Assembly (NCBI GenBank): GCA_010015805.1
Contig: ML978135.1
Location: 248,001-312,000, forward strand
Source: Rhizodiscina lignyota
Lineage: Eukaryota > Ascomycota > Dothideomycetes > Aulographales > Rhizodiscinaceae
Length of the DNA stretch: 64,000 nt
Reading direction: 5' to 3'
Position 1 is the first letter of the stretch. Every line of letters starts with the position of its first letter. Positions 19,330 to 30,475 of the stretch are shown piece after piece. The notes below the pieces were generated by a model, which ran no database searches, was not told the origin of the DNA, and saw nothing but the letters and a program-made list of their open reading frames with translations. The translations under genes were made by a program, and so were the position numbers.

Positions 19330-21726
19330 TTAAAGCTTTTGACAATTCCGAAATATGTCTTCCATGAACAAGAACATCTCCAATCTGGTTCTCCTAAAGC
19401 GTTTCTGAAACTTTGCTGCTGCCGGTAGTCCATGTAATTGGACTCGAGCGATTGGTGTCGAGAATAAATCGTCTTCCTCGGGCATTGTGATGTATACTGG
19501 ACCCCTACGCGGCACCTGGATAATCTTAATACGCTGATTCTCCACTATTGGATGTCAGGATCCCTTGGGAAAGGCAGAAAGAAGGGTACATACCGCCATC
19601 AGGAAGGTCACACCGTCGCTTACAATGAAGTTTCTTTGGCTGTTGAGCTTGTATACAGTAAGTGAGTACCCACAGCCTCTTCTCATCTTTGCTGATTGAA
19701 ATTGGCAGATGATCTTCAAGCCATTCAACAATGCCTTTTTTATATTTCCCGCTGTTTGATCCGGAGCCCGCATATGACTGCACGGGAGTTGCGAACCGAT
19801 TATTCCTTCCTGCAAAGTGATTTTGCGGCTCTGGCGTCCTGTCGGGTGTGCTGACGGATTCAGACGTTCGAGGCTTAGAATTAAGGGAGGACGGAGTTGT
19901 TGCCCGAGTGCTATCCGCTCTCACTTGAACACTTCGCTCCAGTGGTTTCAACGATCCCGAAGGCAAAATGGCACCGGTAGTGATATGAGGCGTGACAAGA
20001 ACGGCTGCCATTACAGTAACACTAGCATCCAATTGTGAAAGTGAGATACCATATGCAGCCAGTGGCTCGAACATTGCCTTTGGTTTCCAAGGACCCTTGA
20101 CAAGAGATAGCACAGAGATTGTCTCCTCTGGCACAAACGCAGAGCAGACATGGAGACTGGATTTGGACACATTGCGAGGTGCTTGAGGACGCCGTCGGGA
20201 GGTCGGAATGTCAGGTGGCGTTCCAATTCCTGAGTCCGCAGCATCGCTGTTGGTGTCACTCGATCGGCTTTGCCAGGTTGTTTGACTCTTTGGACCCGGC
20301 GGAGGTAACTCCTCTGAATTGGAGCTCATTCGTTTTTGTCGTTTAGCACGCAGTCGTCTGAAGTTGACAAGGCGCTCGGCGACTTCTGTGATCCGGTTTG
20401 CAACTTCTTCCTTGGAGAGGTAGTCACGAACTCCCTTTTCGATGCTATCGATGTACCAGATGTCTGCAGTATCCCATTCGAGGACGCTGAGTGGCGACTC
20501 CGCAATCTCAAACCTGTAGTAAGGCAGAGTCATCTTTTGCTCCGCTGGGGAAGGCTGGGAGAGCTTGGAGAGGTCCTCGACGACTTTGGTATCAAACTCT
20601 CGCGACCAGGGTAATAACGGATCACTATGTGCCTTGCCTATGCCACGATTTCCTGGCCAGAGTGTAGCCAGCGTTCGGCGCAGAGCAGAATCGGCACTGG
20701 AGTTACTTGAGATGGTAGTCGACCGCCTTGGGATGAGATCCTCTCTGATACCGGTTCCAATATTTACAACTGTATTAAACAGTGCAAGTGTGGGTTTGGT
20801 CCTTGTCGAAGACTCTGAATCAAAGAGGGTCTTAATCTCATGTAAGGCCAAAGTGGTTGGGTTGTTTGCCATGACACCACCGTCGATGTATGTATCAGTT
20901 TGAAGCCTGATGGGTCGGAAATACGACGGTGCGGCGCAAGTCGCTCGGGCTACTTGCCAAATTTTCAAATCCGATGATGAAGTCTGATCTGCAGCGGTCC
21001 ATTCCGAATCATGCTTTATTGTCTCTGGCTCCTGATAAGTCCGAAAGATGTGCGGGACACATCCGTATTCGTCCTTCTTTGTGCATGTGATGAGCCTAAA
21101 ACCGTTAATATTAGATTCCGTCAAGCTAAGTATTGAGATTGACCTACGTTTTCGATTGCAGCGAAGGCGCGGACCAGGAGAACTTGTCTGTGTCACGTAG
21201 ACGAGGAGAATAACGACGTATGACCTCTTGAAGCTTGTTCTCCAATTTAGTCGAATCATACTTCGGACGCGCCATTAGTCGATGAAAATTTCGTGGCCTG
21301 CTGAAAATATCGTTTGATAACTGTCTATACGCATCTTTGCATTCGTCGATGCGCATCTTCAGACGTCCGAGCATGATCGCTATCAGCCTACTCAGAAGTC
21401 AGCATGGACAAAGTTACCGAGCGGATCGATAGCAAGTTAGCAACTGACCCTCCCGTCGAAGTTCCAACAATGTAGTTAAAGTAGTCACACGGCAGGAGCT
21501 GCTCTTGTGGCTCCTGTTCTACACCATTCCTCAGCTTCTCAATGCCAGCGATCTCCTTGAACAGAGCTTCAAGGATCAACAGTGTAGAATAGCCTTTAAT
21601 CCCCCCGCCATCTGAAGATTAAAAAGTATTAGTACGGCTCAGACATGTATCTGTGAGGTACCAACCCAAACTAAGGACAGTCTGTTGCTTCCATCCTTCT
21701 TGAATTGTCTCGAGCGACGAAGCCAT
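19330..21726 (-). CDS. Patatin-like phospholipase
   Basis: Predicted lipid acyl hydrolase of 726 residues in five exons (21666-21726, 21449-21611, 21148-21387, 19594-21095, 19330-19544). The patatin core is complete: DGGGIKG at 21-27 (oxyanion loop), GTSTGG with the nucleophile Ser72, and DGGVMANNP with the catalytic Asp near 226. The mid region resembles fungal calcium-independent phospholipases, and the remaining 400 residues are hydrophilic and Ser/Pro-rich with PDRTPEPQ and SDTNSDAADSGIGTP, probably disordered. The last exon adds VENQRIKIIQVPRRGPVYI and finishes near DIFRNCQKL. No signal peptide, so likely cytosolic or membrane-associated. Substrate is not shown. Confidence 0.9.
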
Positions 21727-22315
21727 TGCGCCTTGAAAGAGAGCCGCCTTGTGTAGCCTTGGCGCCTTATTCAAAAATGTTTATTACTCGGCAGAAAATA
21801 CTCGGTAGATTTGCAACTAGGAAGACGGGAGAGATAAAAGGATGATGGAAAGTGGCTTGTTGTTTTGTGTGACCGACTGAGAGGCGCAGCAAGGCAGCTG
21901 AAGAAGTTCTGGGCGTCAAGCGAGCACCTCAGGTGGACTCGTCCGGTCACTGCACTTTCGCATTTTCCCTCGAAACACTGCCACATATGAGTGTTCCGGT
22001 GTAGCACAGAGAGGGTGGTCTTCTGCAGCCTCGCGCTGAATAGGGCCTTCTATTCGCTCAACTGTCCTTCCGCGCGTCATGCAGCTGAGCGACAAACGAA
22101 GACGGATATCCGGCGACAAGGCAAACAAACACGAAAACCCATAACAGACAACTTCAACATTGAAATGACGGCGCGGTGGCTTGATGAGGATGTCAGCTAT
22201 GCCTCCGCATAGCCTGCGCGGCCTCCCGAGGCTGTTTAAAAGTATGCGACGTCTTAATGACAGAATATGAGAGTTCGAACATTCTTCCAACTTTGCAAAT
22301 TGCACGGATTACACG
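21727..22315. other. Divergent promoter of the patatin and DUF6594 genes
   Basis: About 590 bp between two divergent starts. No coding signal and no clear TATA box found. Confidence 0.4.
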
Positions 22316-23230
22316 ATGGCCACAAGCGCAGGTCAGCCACAGATACCCATGACACCAACCAAGTATCACAATGGCAACTCAGTCTGGCAAACAGCCAAAG
22401 ACATCTATTACACAGATCGTTACCGCTTCAAAGGGTTCGAAGCACTACACGTGCTGAGCGTCCAGTACTATCAGCGTGATCTGTGCCGTTTGGAGCACAA
22501 ATTTGTTTGCAGCGGTGGCATAGATCCCAAAGATGAGGCCGAACAACTGAAAAGTCTTCGTAGTCTGTTGAAAGATTATGGTAAGCCAATCATGTAAAGT
22601 CATAGCAAGCGCCAAACTAACAGAGAGAAAGCTGAGGCGATTTCTCAACTTGAGGCAACAATTCGACGCGACGCAACCCTTCCAAAGGATGAGTGGGCCC
22701 GAAAGGACATCGAGGCTTTCACTGAAGGAATAACAGGACAGGAGAAAGACAACTTTAGCGTAGAACAACACCAATACGAATTACGACCACGAATCACTCT
22801 GGATCCCGTGCGATTGATGCTGCATCGCGCATTTCCAAGAAGCTGGAAATATCCTTTCTACACTGCAACTACCAGAGAGCAAGCCGCAGCCATTGCAAAG
22901 CAGGATGGGCAGCCCTCTGATGCAGGCAGTATAAGCCTTGATAACTTTGAAGGGCCTCCAAAATATGCACCTTCTAGTGTAGTCGATGGGTTCGGAAGGC
23001 TCATCATGGCAGTACTCGGTGGAGCGTCTCTCCTTGTGCCAATGCTCATCATGACGTTCTTTAAATCTCAGACGGCACGTTTGGTGACGGTGTCAGTGGC
23101 CGTTCTTCTATTCGGAATCATACTATCTATCGGCACTCGTGCGTCCAACCAAGAGCTTCTAGCTGCTACAGCGGCTTATACGGCTGTCATGGTTGTTTAC
23201 GTGGGTTCGGCAAACGATACGAATGGATAA
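22316..23230 (+). CDS. DUF6594 membrane protein
   Basis: 289 residues in two exons (22316-22580, 22626-23230) joined by a 45-nt intron. The N-terminal two thirds is hydrophilic and helical (KDEAEQLKSLRSLLKDY, EAISQLEATIRRDATLPKDE). The C-terminus has three membrane segments in the DUF6594 arrangement: GFGRLIMAVLGGASLLVPM, LVTVSVAVLLFGIILSI and ELLAATAAYTAVMVVYVG. The family is common in Pezizomycotina and uncharacterised. The acceptor was chosen among overlapping AG dinucleotides because only 22625 keeps the frame. Confidence 0.85.
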
Positions 23231-23552
23231 GGCGAAAAGGTATTGAGATACGGAGTAGACGCTATTTTTGCCTGTTGATTAGTTATTAGCTTGGAATTGA
23301 ACATGTCGAGCTTTCTGAGTTGTATTTATGCGCGTTATTGTTGCAAGCAACATCGTTGTCCAGATTACCTGTATCCTGACGATGGGACTGAAAGGAGAGA
23401 GGCTTGCGGCTCCGAAGTTCTACCGACCGCGCCGACGAGCCCATGTGACATCGCGATGAACTTTTGCTCGACGCGTTTCCACCAACTCCTCACTTCCCCA
23501 ACTCTCGAAACCTTCAGTCAATCGAGGCATCTACTTGGTGGAACTAGACCAG
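23231..23552. other. Short intergenic region
   Basis: No gene seen between two genes on the same strand. Should hold the promoter of the WD40-cyclophilin gene. Confidence 0.4.
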
Positions 23553-25599
23553 ATGGCACCAGAAGACGCTTCCAGCACTGGAGTTAAGCGATCAAGATCG
23601 GAGCTCGAGGAAGACGACCACACGCAAAATGGCGGCGGTATGTTATGAAGAAACCATTTGACATAATGTTTCACTGACTTCCAAGTAGCTGCAGATGATT
23701 CTTCTTCCGACGATGACTTCGGGCCGGCCTTGCCGTCTACTGCTCCGAAGAAAAAGCGGCGGAAACTTCCATACGAGAAGCTCTACATTGCTGCCCTCCC
23801 AACCTCTCCGCGCTACTCGAGATCGCTCATGCACCAGGAGCAGCTTTGCTTCATCACATTTACCCCTCATACAGAGTTTCTGATCACGAGTTCTATTGAT
23901 GGGGTCGTCAAATTCTGGAAGAAAGTGACTGGTGGTGTTGAGTTTGTCAAGGAATTCAAAGCACACAATGGCGAGATCAAGAGTGTGAGCGTCAGTGCAG
24001 ATGGAAGAAGTTTTGCGACTGCAGGAACAGACAAGACCGTCAAGATATTTGATGTCCTTACATTCGACTTGCTTGCGACGCTCAACTTGGATGTCGACCC
24101 CAGATGTGTGTGCTGGGTCCACAATCGTGGAGCTTCACTACCGCTTCTTGCTGTCTCTGGAGGGACAAATTCAACAATCTGGGTTTACGATGGCCGAGGA
24201 GAAAACCAGGAACCACTGCATACCTTGAACAGCATACACCGAAAGCCCGTGACCTTGATGAGTTTCAACAACGAATATGACTGCGTAGTCTCTATTGATA
24301 ATGGTGGCATGATTGAGTATTGGCAGCCTCATGGAGATTTCGAGAAGCCATCGAGCGTATTTGGGATGAAGAGCTCAACGAATCTCTTCGAGTTTAAGAA
24401 GGTAATGATTAGCATGCTCGGGGTAGTTTGAGTACGGCTGCTAATGTTTTACAGGCGAAGTCCGTACCCTCGTCTCTGACCATATCCCCAACCGGACATC
24501 AATTTGCAACATTCTCATTCCCTGATCGAAAAGTCCGCATTTTCGACTTCAAGACGGGCAAGCTTTATCGCACATACGACGAGTCTATCGAAACGATAAC
24601 GGACATGCAACAGACAAGCAGCGGCCTGTTCAAACTCGAGGATGTCGAGTTTGGACGTCGGCTTGCTGTGGAAAAGGAGCTCGACAATCCAGTGGTCCAA
24701 GCGCGTATGAATGTAATCTTTGACGAGACCGGAAACTTCATCTTGTACGGTTCAATAATCGGCACAAAAGTCATCAATACTCTTACGAACCGGGTTGTGA
24801 AGGTGTATGGTAGAGAAGAGTTGTTCAGGCCACTTAATCTTTCGCTCTACCAAGGACAGCCGGAAAAGAAAGGTGTTGTAACAGTGGAAATGGCAGCGAG
24901 CGACAACCCGTTACTGCAGCAGGCAGAAGCGAGAGATGCGATGCTAATTACGACTGGCTCTGGAAAAGTGCGCTTCTACATGTTTACCAACGATGAGGAG
25001 ATCAGCAAATCAACCCGCGACGTGCAAAACGAGAAACCTCGCAATATCAATGCACTGAAACAGGAGCAGGAAAAGAAGGCTGAGACTGGAATGAATGCAA
25101 TCTTGCATACCAGTGAAGGTGATATCCACATTCGCCTGTTCCCGGACGCGGCCCCGAAGACTGTGGAGAACTTCGTTACTCACGCAAAGAATGGATACTA
25201 TAATGGTGTTATCTTCCATCGTGTGATCCGCAAGTTCATGATCCAGACTGGGGATCCCCTTGGTGATGGCACGGGCGGGGAAAGCATATGGGGTGGCGAG
25301 TTTGATGATGAATTCTCCAGTCTAAAACACGACAAGCCGTACACGGTCAGCATGGCAAACGCAGGCCCAAACCAGAACGGCAGCCAGTTCTTCATTACAA
25401 CAGAGAGGACGGTGAGTTTGGCTTCTGAAGTGAAACTTGAATGAATTCTGACTTGTTATAGCCTTGGCTCGACGGCAAACATACAGTATTCGGCCGTGCC
25501 GTGGCAGGTCTGGACGTTATCCATAATATTGAAAATGCCAGAGTGTACAAAGAGAAGCCGAAAGAGGATATCAAGATCATAAACATTGCAATAAGCTGA
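23553..25599 (+). CDS. WD40-repeat peptidyl-prolyl isomerase (PPWD1 type cyclophilin)
   Basis: Nuclear, spliceosome-associated prolyl cis-trans isomerase of 631 residues in four exons (23553-23637, 23686-24401, 24455-25411, 25462-25599). An acidic/basic head ([20 protein letters not shown]) leads into a WD40 propeller (about 60-350; [21 protein letters not shown] and DKTVKIFD are clear blades). The cyclophilin domain starts near 480 ([18 protein letters not shown]) with the catalytic [27 protein letters not shown] and [11 protein letters not shown] motifs, so it should be active. Length and domain order match the PPWD1 family. The second acceptor could lie three bases later (23688), changing one residue. 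Confidence 0.93.
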
Positions 25600-25771
25600 G
25601 CGCCAAATGGATCTGGATACCTTTCGTCGGACAGGGAATGAAGTACTCAATCAAGCTGACAGAACGCCGCAATATGCTGCGCGTCTGGATTGTCAAATGC
25701 AATTTCGGACAATTGAACAGGCAACCTACGTATCTTAGAGCTCATATATCTTCCCATCGACGGGTCTAATT

Positions 25772-26566
25772 CTACTCAATCTCCAGGACCATACTAAACG
25801 TGGATCCGGTTCCTATCGTTATTAATTGCACGGACTTACCTCCAAGCGCATCTCGGTTCTCCATGCACAACCTTGCCATACCATTACCATGCGGGCTCGC
25901 AAGTAGCACTAGGAATTCCTCATTTTCTGGACGGAACGATAGTTGTAGGCCGAGGGGTGCGCCTTGTACGTATGGCGCAATTGCCTCGTTGATCAGCGCT
26001 TCAGTGATGGGGTTATTTATCGCTACGCGGACTACGCGGCGGAGAGATGATGGGTGAAAGGCTACCTGTGACTCCGTCAGTCTATCATTGCTGCTATTGC
26101 ACGCCATAATCCACTGTGCCCATACAACTTGCGACCAATTGTAGGGGCACCAGCGCTCGAGGTTCGACTTCCGTGTGGCTTCGTCGTCGTCGGGATGCAC
26201 CTCGTCGTCGAAATAGCAACGCCGGTTCCAGCACGTACCGATTACGCCGTCCATCATGTCATACTTGTTATGGAATTGTGCGCGGAAAGGGCCGCCATCT
26301 TCGTCAGTCTCGTCGGCGGCTGGGTCGTGCTCACAGCTGTCTATCTCCCAGAAGTACAATGGCTCGCCGGTGGGCGCAATGTGGTACTCGCTAACCTTAT
26401 TATTGAAGACGCTTAGGTCGGTCGTGGGCCGGTCTTGATGCAGGGCGCTGCTCAGTTCAGTTATCAGATTGTTCCAAAGCATAATTCCTTTGTTTCTGTA
26501 TGTATTCCATAGTGCGCTTCTCTCAACTCGTGGTTGTGGCGACATACCACTCATTTCGGCTGCCAT
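25772..26566 (-). CDS. Conserved fungal hypothetical protein, copy A
   Basis: Intronless, 264 residues. Mostly hydrophilic, Trp- and Cys-rich in the middle (TCWNRRCYFDDEVHPDDDEA, WCPYNWSQVVWAQW). Near the end comes LLASPHGNGMARLCMENRDALGG, which aligns with LLASPNGRGPAWFLINHKAQLG of the neighbouring gene at 27132-28447, so the two are diverged members of one family. No signal peptide or membrane segment. The family is widespread in fungi but has no known function; I name none. Confidence 0.65.
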   Translation of the reverse strand: MAAEMSGMSPQPRVERSALWNTYRNKGIMLWNNLITELSSALHQDRPTTDLSVFNNKVSEYHIAPTGEPLYFWEIDSCEHDPAADETDEDGGPFRAQFHNKYDMMDGVIGTCWNRRCYFDDEVHPDDDEATRKSNLERWCPYNWSQVVWAQWIMACNSSNDRLTESQVAFHPSSLRRVVRVAINNPITEALINEAIAPYVQGAPLGLQLSFRPENEEFLVLLASPHGNGMARLCMENRDALGGKSVQLITIGTGSTFSMVLEIE

Positions 26567-27131
26567 TTTTTCAGAATTTGGATACTATATTACGGGATTG
26601 AACAAAACACAGATCGATTTGACGGTATTTCAAGTAGGATGTGGGCTGGTTGACTCTCAAGTCTGTTAGCTGAATAGAACGATCTCATTGTGAGGATGAT
26701 TTCTTTCAGCGCTATATTGAAAGAAAAACAATGAAGTTTGGCTATTTTTGAAAGACAAGTAGAGGTACACAAAGGACTCAAAGAAGTGTTCAAGTGGCAG
26801 ACTCAAGTTTACCACCAATGGGTTGTAAACTTGGAAACTTCTAGGGACTTCATTATATCCAATTGCAACAGTAAGAGGGAAAGCAGCATCTAGTCATTAT
26901 CCTTTATACTTTGTGACCTTTTTGGGATATGCGCCCTTTCTCGGTGTCTCTTTTTCCGCACCGATTGAATCGAGATATCAAAACACCATTTCATTTGCAG
27001 CTTGAAGTTCACGACGACTTCAGTGTTCTGTTCCCCGGCCTGTCCGGCTGATGTCAAGAGACCATGCCTCTCCACTCGCGATCCATTCCAGTACTCCAGC
27101 CCTCATCTCCTGTAGAAAAGCGCCATTCTCT
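26567..27131. other. Gene-free stretch between the paired paralogues
   Basis: AT-rich; no coding signal recognised. Contains the promoter of copy A and the 3' end of copy B. Confidence 0.4.
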
Positions 27132-28447
27132 TCACATCGCGATGCATCCGCAGAACAGACTCCAGTCTCTAATTCGCTTCTGAGGAGCTACCCTTTCAAC
27201 GAAGAACAAGATGCTTGCAAGCCCTTCCGAGATCTCGCTTCTAAAGACCTTGAAGCCAGTAATTTGCGTGACACCAAGCTGAGCCTTGTGGTTGATAAGG
27301 AACCATGCAGGCCCACGGCCATTCGGGCTCGCCAGAAGTCTTAATGCTTTGTTACCTTGCATGGGATAGTATTTGTTGTCCGGCTCGCCCCACTTCGGCG
27401 GATTTTCGACTATGCTCTTGAGAATGTCGTTGGTGTCATCGTTTGAAACGGCATGGATCAAGAAGTACTTGATATTCATGACCTGAAGCGTGCTCTCATG
27501 GGCCTGATTGTTCCACTCCGGAAATGTAATGTCTGACCAGACCTGCACTGGAGGCCTGACACCCATCAGGTCTAGCTGGGACTGCGATGTCCCACCAGGT
27601 GAGACCGCATGCCGCTGGATAATCATTCCGCCTTGAGGGTTGTAGTTATTGACGTACGAGGCCATGGTGCCTCGCTCCCGACTGCCGTCGGCCTGCCATC
27701 AATCATTAGCCTTCACATCACCATTTCAGCGATAGGGAGAACGACTTTCACAGGGCCTTCGTTGACCCAATTGACAGTTCCATCAGAGCCCCAATTTGGT
27801 GAAATACCAAGAGCTTGAAAGACCGGGCCATACATGCTCACGTCCGAATTCTGCTGTACCTTCCGGTTGGCAGTGGTTCTGTAGGCAACCCATCCATTAC
27901 TTTCGAGCTGTTGAATCGTGCTCCAGTCGCTCTGAATTTTCAAAGTCTCGCCGTATCTGTCCTTGTACGTCTCATCCGGGTCATACGATTTCCGCATCAA
28001 GCATTGAAGCTGCTTTCCTTGTTTGAGATATTCCTTGTCTGCTTTGCTGCTGGTTGATTGGCGACTGTCTAAGATGGACAGGTCCTCAGTCGAAACATTG
28101 AGAGACGAGGTCGACTCTAGAAGTACACCATGATCCACGCCTGGAATGTCGGGGATATTCTGAGCCAGAATCAAGGCGCTGTTGTGTTGTTCGGAGCCAT
28201 TCAGAGGAATACTGCCATTCACGATCGGTGTGGGGGATATTTTTTGAACCCAGGGCGGAAGGAAAATGGAGAGGTAGAGTATCAAGGCAGCCTGAGAAGT
28301 GAACACCACCAATGTACTAATGCGGTTGCGGCGCATCACTCCAGCAAACCTCGTGGATGGCGATTCTGTCACGATCGTAGTGTTACGCCAAAGTTCCGAA
28401 CTCGCGGGGAAAGAATGTAGACGATCAGGTTTGCGCTTGAAGTTCAA
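27132..28447 (-). CDS. Conserved fungal hypothetical membrane protein, copy B
   Basis: 418 residues from two exons (27752-28447, 27132-27692) joined by a 59-nt intron in phase zero; without it the two halves would be separate frames. One membrane segment near the N-terminus (ISTLVVFTSQAALILYLSIF), then a lumenal or extracellular domain with several NxS/T sites. The joined region reads GTVNWVNEGPADGSRERGT then YVNNYNPQGGMII, and later VWSDITFPEW and LLASPNGRGPAWFLINHK, motifs of a fungal family of unknown function. Copy A next door shares the last block. Start chosen at the first ATG before the membrane segment. The very short alternative intron of 29 nt was rejected. Confidence 0.7.
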
Positions 28448-29194
28448 TCGTTACGAAAAAGACTGGAGATCTGCACTCAAGGTACTCTGGCTGCTGTAAA
28501 GGAGACACGACTATACATATTCATGTGAGGATTGAGTTTCCGGTTAGAATGACGAGCAAGCTACTGTAGCCACTTTGACGTAGCACGGCACTACCTTACC
28601 TTGCCGCCAGTCGTCGGGTGACGGCATCAGAAAAAGGCGCAGCAAGTTTACTGTGCTCCGCGGATATATGAGCTAGTGATGGCCCCCGGTGTGCGCAAAT
28701 ACTGTGGAAGTGATGCTGAATAGAGAGTTTCATCTTCACTTCACGGTCTTCGAAAATTGAATGGCTAAGGATAGCTGCGAGACAGGTCCGACTTCATTCA
28801 TGCTTTTATCAGTGTAAGGGATCAACATTATAAACAATGCAATGAAATATTGCTCAAGAGAATGCTATGCTCAGCTAGACGAACCCTCCGATGAAAGTGA
28901 AGAAAGGGGAAGAGCCTGACCTGACCTCGAACATCATATGTATCTCGGAAAAATGAAAACCCGGAAAACGCGACTCAGGGGTAAGCGCGTAACGCGTCTT
29001 GCGTCTGTCATGGCGGCGAGATCGGTGATAGACTATCGTAAAATTCAACCTCTTCCACTTAGGTTGATACTTGTTTACAATTTGAGTATCAACGATTTAT
29101 ACATTTCCAGACTATTACTCATTTCTATTGCGCCGACATCGCATATTGCATGTCTGTTTTTGTCGTTTAAAGACTACATCATTGAACTCGAAGG
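28448..29194. promoter_or_regulatory. Divergent intergenic region with an ACGCGT box
   Basis: No gene. A perfect ACGCGT (MluI cell-cycle box type) at 28992-28997 is flanked by ACGCG at 28967-28971 and GCGCGT at 28985-28990, about 200 bp before the next start. In yeast such boxes bind MBF at G1/S; whether this holds here is unknown. Confidence 0.35.
28992..28997. promoter_or_regulatory. ACGCGT (MCB-type) box
   Basis: Perfect ACGCGT with extra ACGCG and GCGCGT cores within 30 bp, about 200 bp upstream of the hypothetical nuclear protein gene. Cell-cycle control is an inference from yeast. Confidence 0.3.
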
Positions 29195-30217
29195 ATGGAA
29201 ATGAATGCATATGAGCAGAGACGGGCTGAGCAGATCAAACGAAATCAAAATCTTTTGAAAGAGCTTGGCATTCAGCATGCAGTGGGAAGAAATCTTGTTG
29301 ATGATGACGAGGCAAAGCCTGCGAAAAGACGGAAGCTCTATCGTCCAGTGCAACAGCCCTCTCGCTCTTCGAGACGAATTGCTGCTGCCCCATTTCAGCC
29401 CGATTACAGGAATGATGGAGAATTTGCCACTCGCGAGTCACCAGCCAGGGATCTCAATCGGCCCAGGATGCGGCTCAAAGCACAAAGAGTGAGGCGAAGA
29501 ACTGAGACAAATGATGAGCGTGATTCTTCTCCAGATCCTTTGCACCATTCGCCGTCGCCATTCGAAGATATCACCTTACTTCGCTCTGACTGGTCTTCAT
29601 GGACTCAATCAGCCTCCGTACCCATGCAGAGCACGATAACAGGCGAGTTCGAGTTTGAAGATCACCCAGAATTCACGCCAAACAAGTCGCCAGCTGAGAT
29701 TTTACGAGAAGGCGCTTTCGGAGGATCGTACTTTCGGCCATACAAGTCGAGAGTACTTGGAATCACGATCGATGATGACTGGAAAGAACTCCCAGCGTCG
29801 TGGCTTGAAGGCCTTGACGTGTCCAAGTTCATCACGAGCCCAAGATACGATCCCGACGTCAACAAGTACAAAGTCTCATGTGGTCAGAGCATTGAAGAAT
29901 GGGAAGCGGCCGGCTGGATAGAACATCGCTTCGACGTGCGGGGCTGGTTCCAATGGTATTGTCGATTCTTCCAGGGGCGGCGGTGTGAAGACGATGAGCG
30001 GCAGATAGGTCGCTGGAGAAAATGTGTCGGCGAGACTGGAAGATGGCGGAGGATATTACTCAAGAAATACGTCTCAATGAGCATCCGCGATGTGGCTGAC
30101 GAAGGCCGTGATGAGGATGGGGCTGACGTGAGTCCGGCCGTGCATCAAACATGCCATCACTGGGCATACGAAGTTAGGCAGGACGCTCTTGATCGGTGGT
30201 GGGCAGAAGGGAGATGA
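29195..30217 (+). CDS. Conserved fungal hypothetical protein, probably nuclear
   Basis: Intronless, 340 residues. N-terminus MEMNAYEQRRAEQIKRNQNL then KPAKRRKLYRPVQ, a likely nuclear localisation signal. The second half carries a conserved block: CGQSIEEWEAAGWIEH, GWFQWYCRFFQGRR, QIGRWRKCVGETGRWRR, HQTCHHWAYEVRQDALDRWW. This pattern recurs in many filamentous fungi but has no assigned function. A DNA- or chromatin-related role is suggested only by the basic motif. A second methionine three codons in could be the start. Confidence 0.8.
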   Translation: MEMNAYEQRRAEQIKRNQNLLKELGIQHAVGRNLVDDDEAKPAKRRKLYRPVQQPSRSSRRIAAAPFQPDYRNDGEFATRESPARDLNRPRMRLKAQRVRRRTETNDERDSSPDPLHHSPSPFEDITLLRSDWSSWTQSASVPMQSTITGEFEFEDHPEFTPNKSPAEILREGAFGGSYFRPYKSRVLGITIDDDWKELPASWLEGLDVSKFITSPRYDPDVNKYKVSCGQSIEEWEAAGWIEHRFDVRGWFQWYCRFFQGRRCEDDERQIGRWRKCVGETGRWRRILLKKYVSMSIRDVADEGRDEDGADVSPAVHQTCHHWAYEVRQDALDRWWAEGR

Positions 30218-30475
30218 ACAACTGAGAACAGGACAACTACCACGTTCACACTTTGGGGCGCCAGCAGTTATGTACTCCTATACAACCACCCGAGGAGACC
30301 TGGTCAACAGGTGGCATCTGTCAATGAGCTCGAAGACGCGGATGATGTGAACTCGTATTTTACTTCGATTTTCACCAAGCAATAAGGGAAAATTGGTATC
30401 TCAGCATAGAAAGAACAGAAACCGCCAAGTAGGAGGTCGTAACAGGTATCAATCAGCGTACACGCTCTGTAGACT

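Noticed and set aside
27663-27725. 29-nt intron joining copy B exons
   Set aside because: Too short for fungal splicing; a 59-nt intron from 27693 to 27751 also keeps frame and has normal size.
28938-29194. Open frame just upstream of the conserved nuclear protein
   Set aside because: Overlaps the ACGCGT promoter region and has no motif; better explained as 5' flank.
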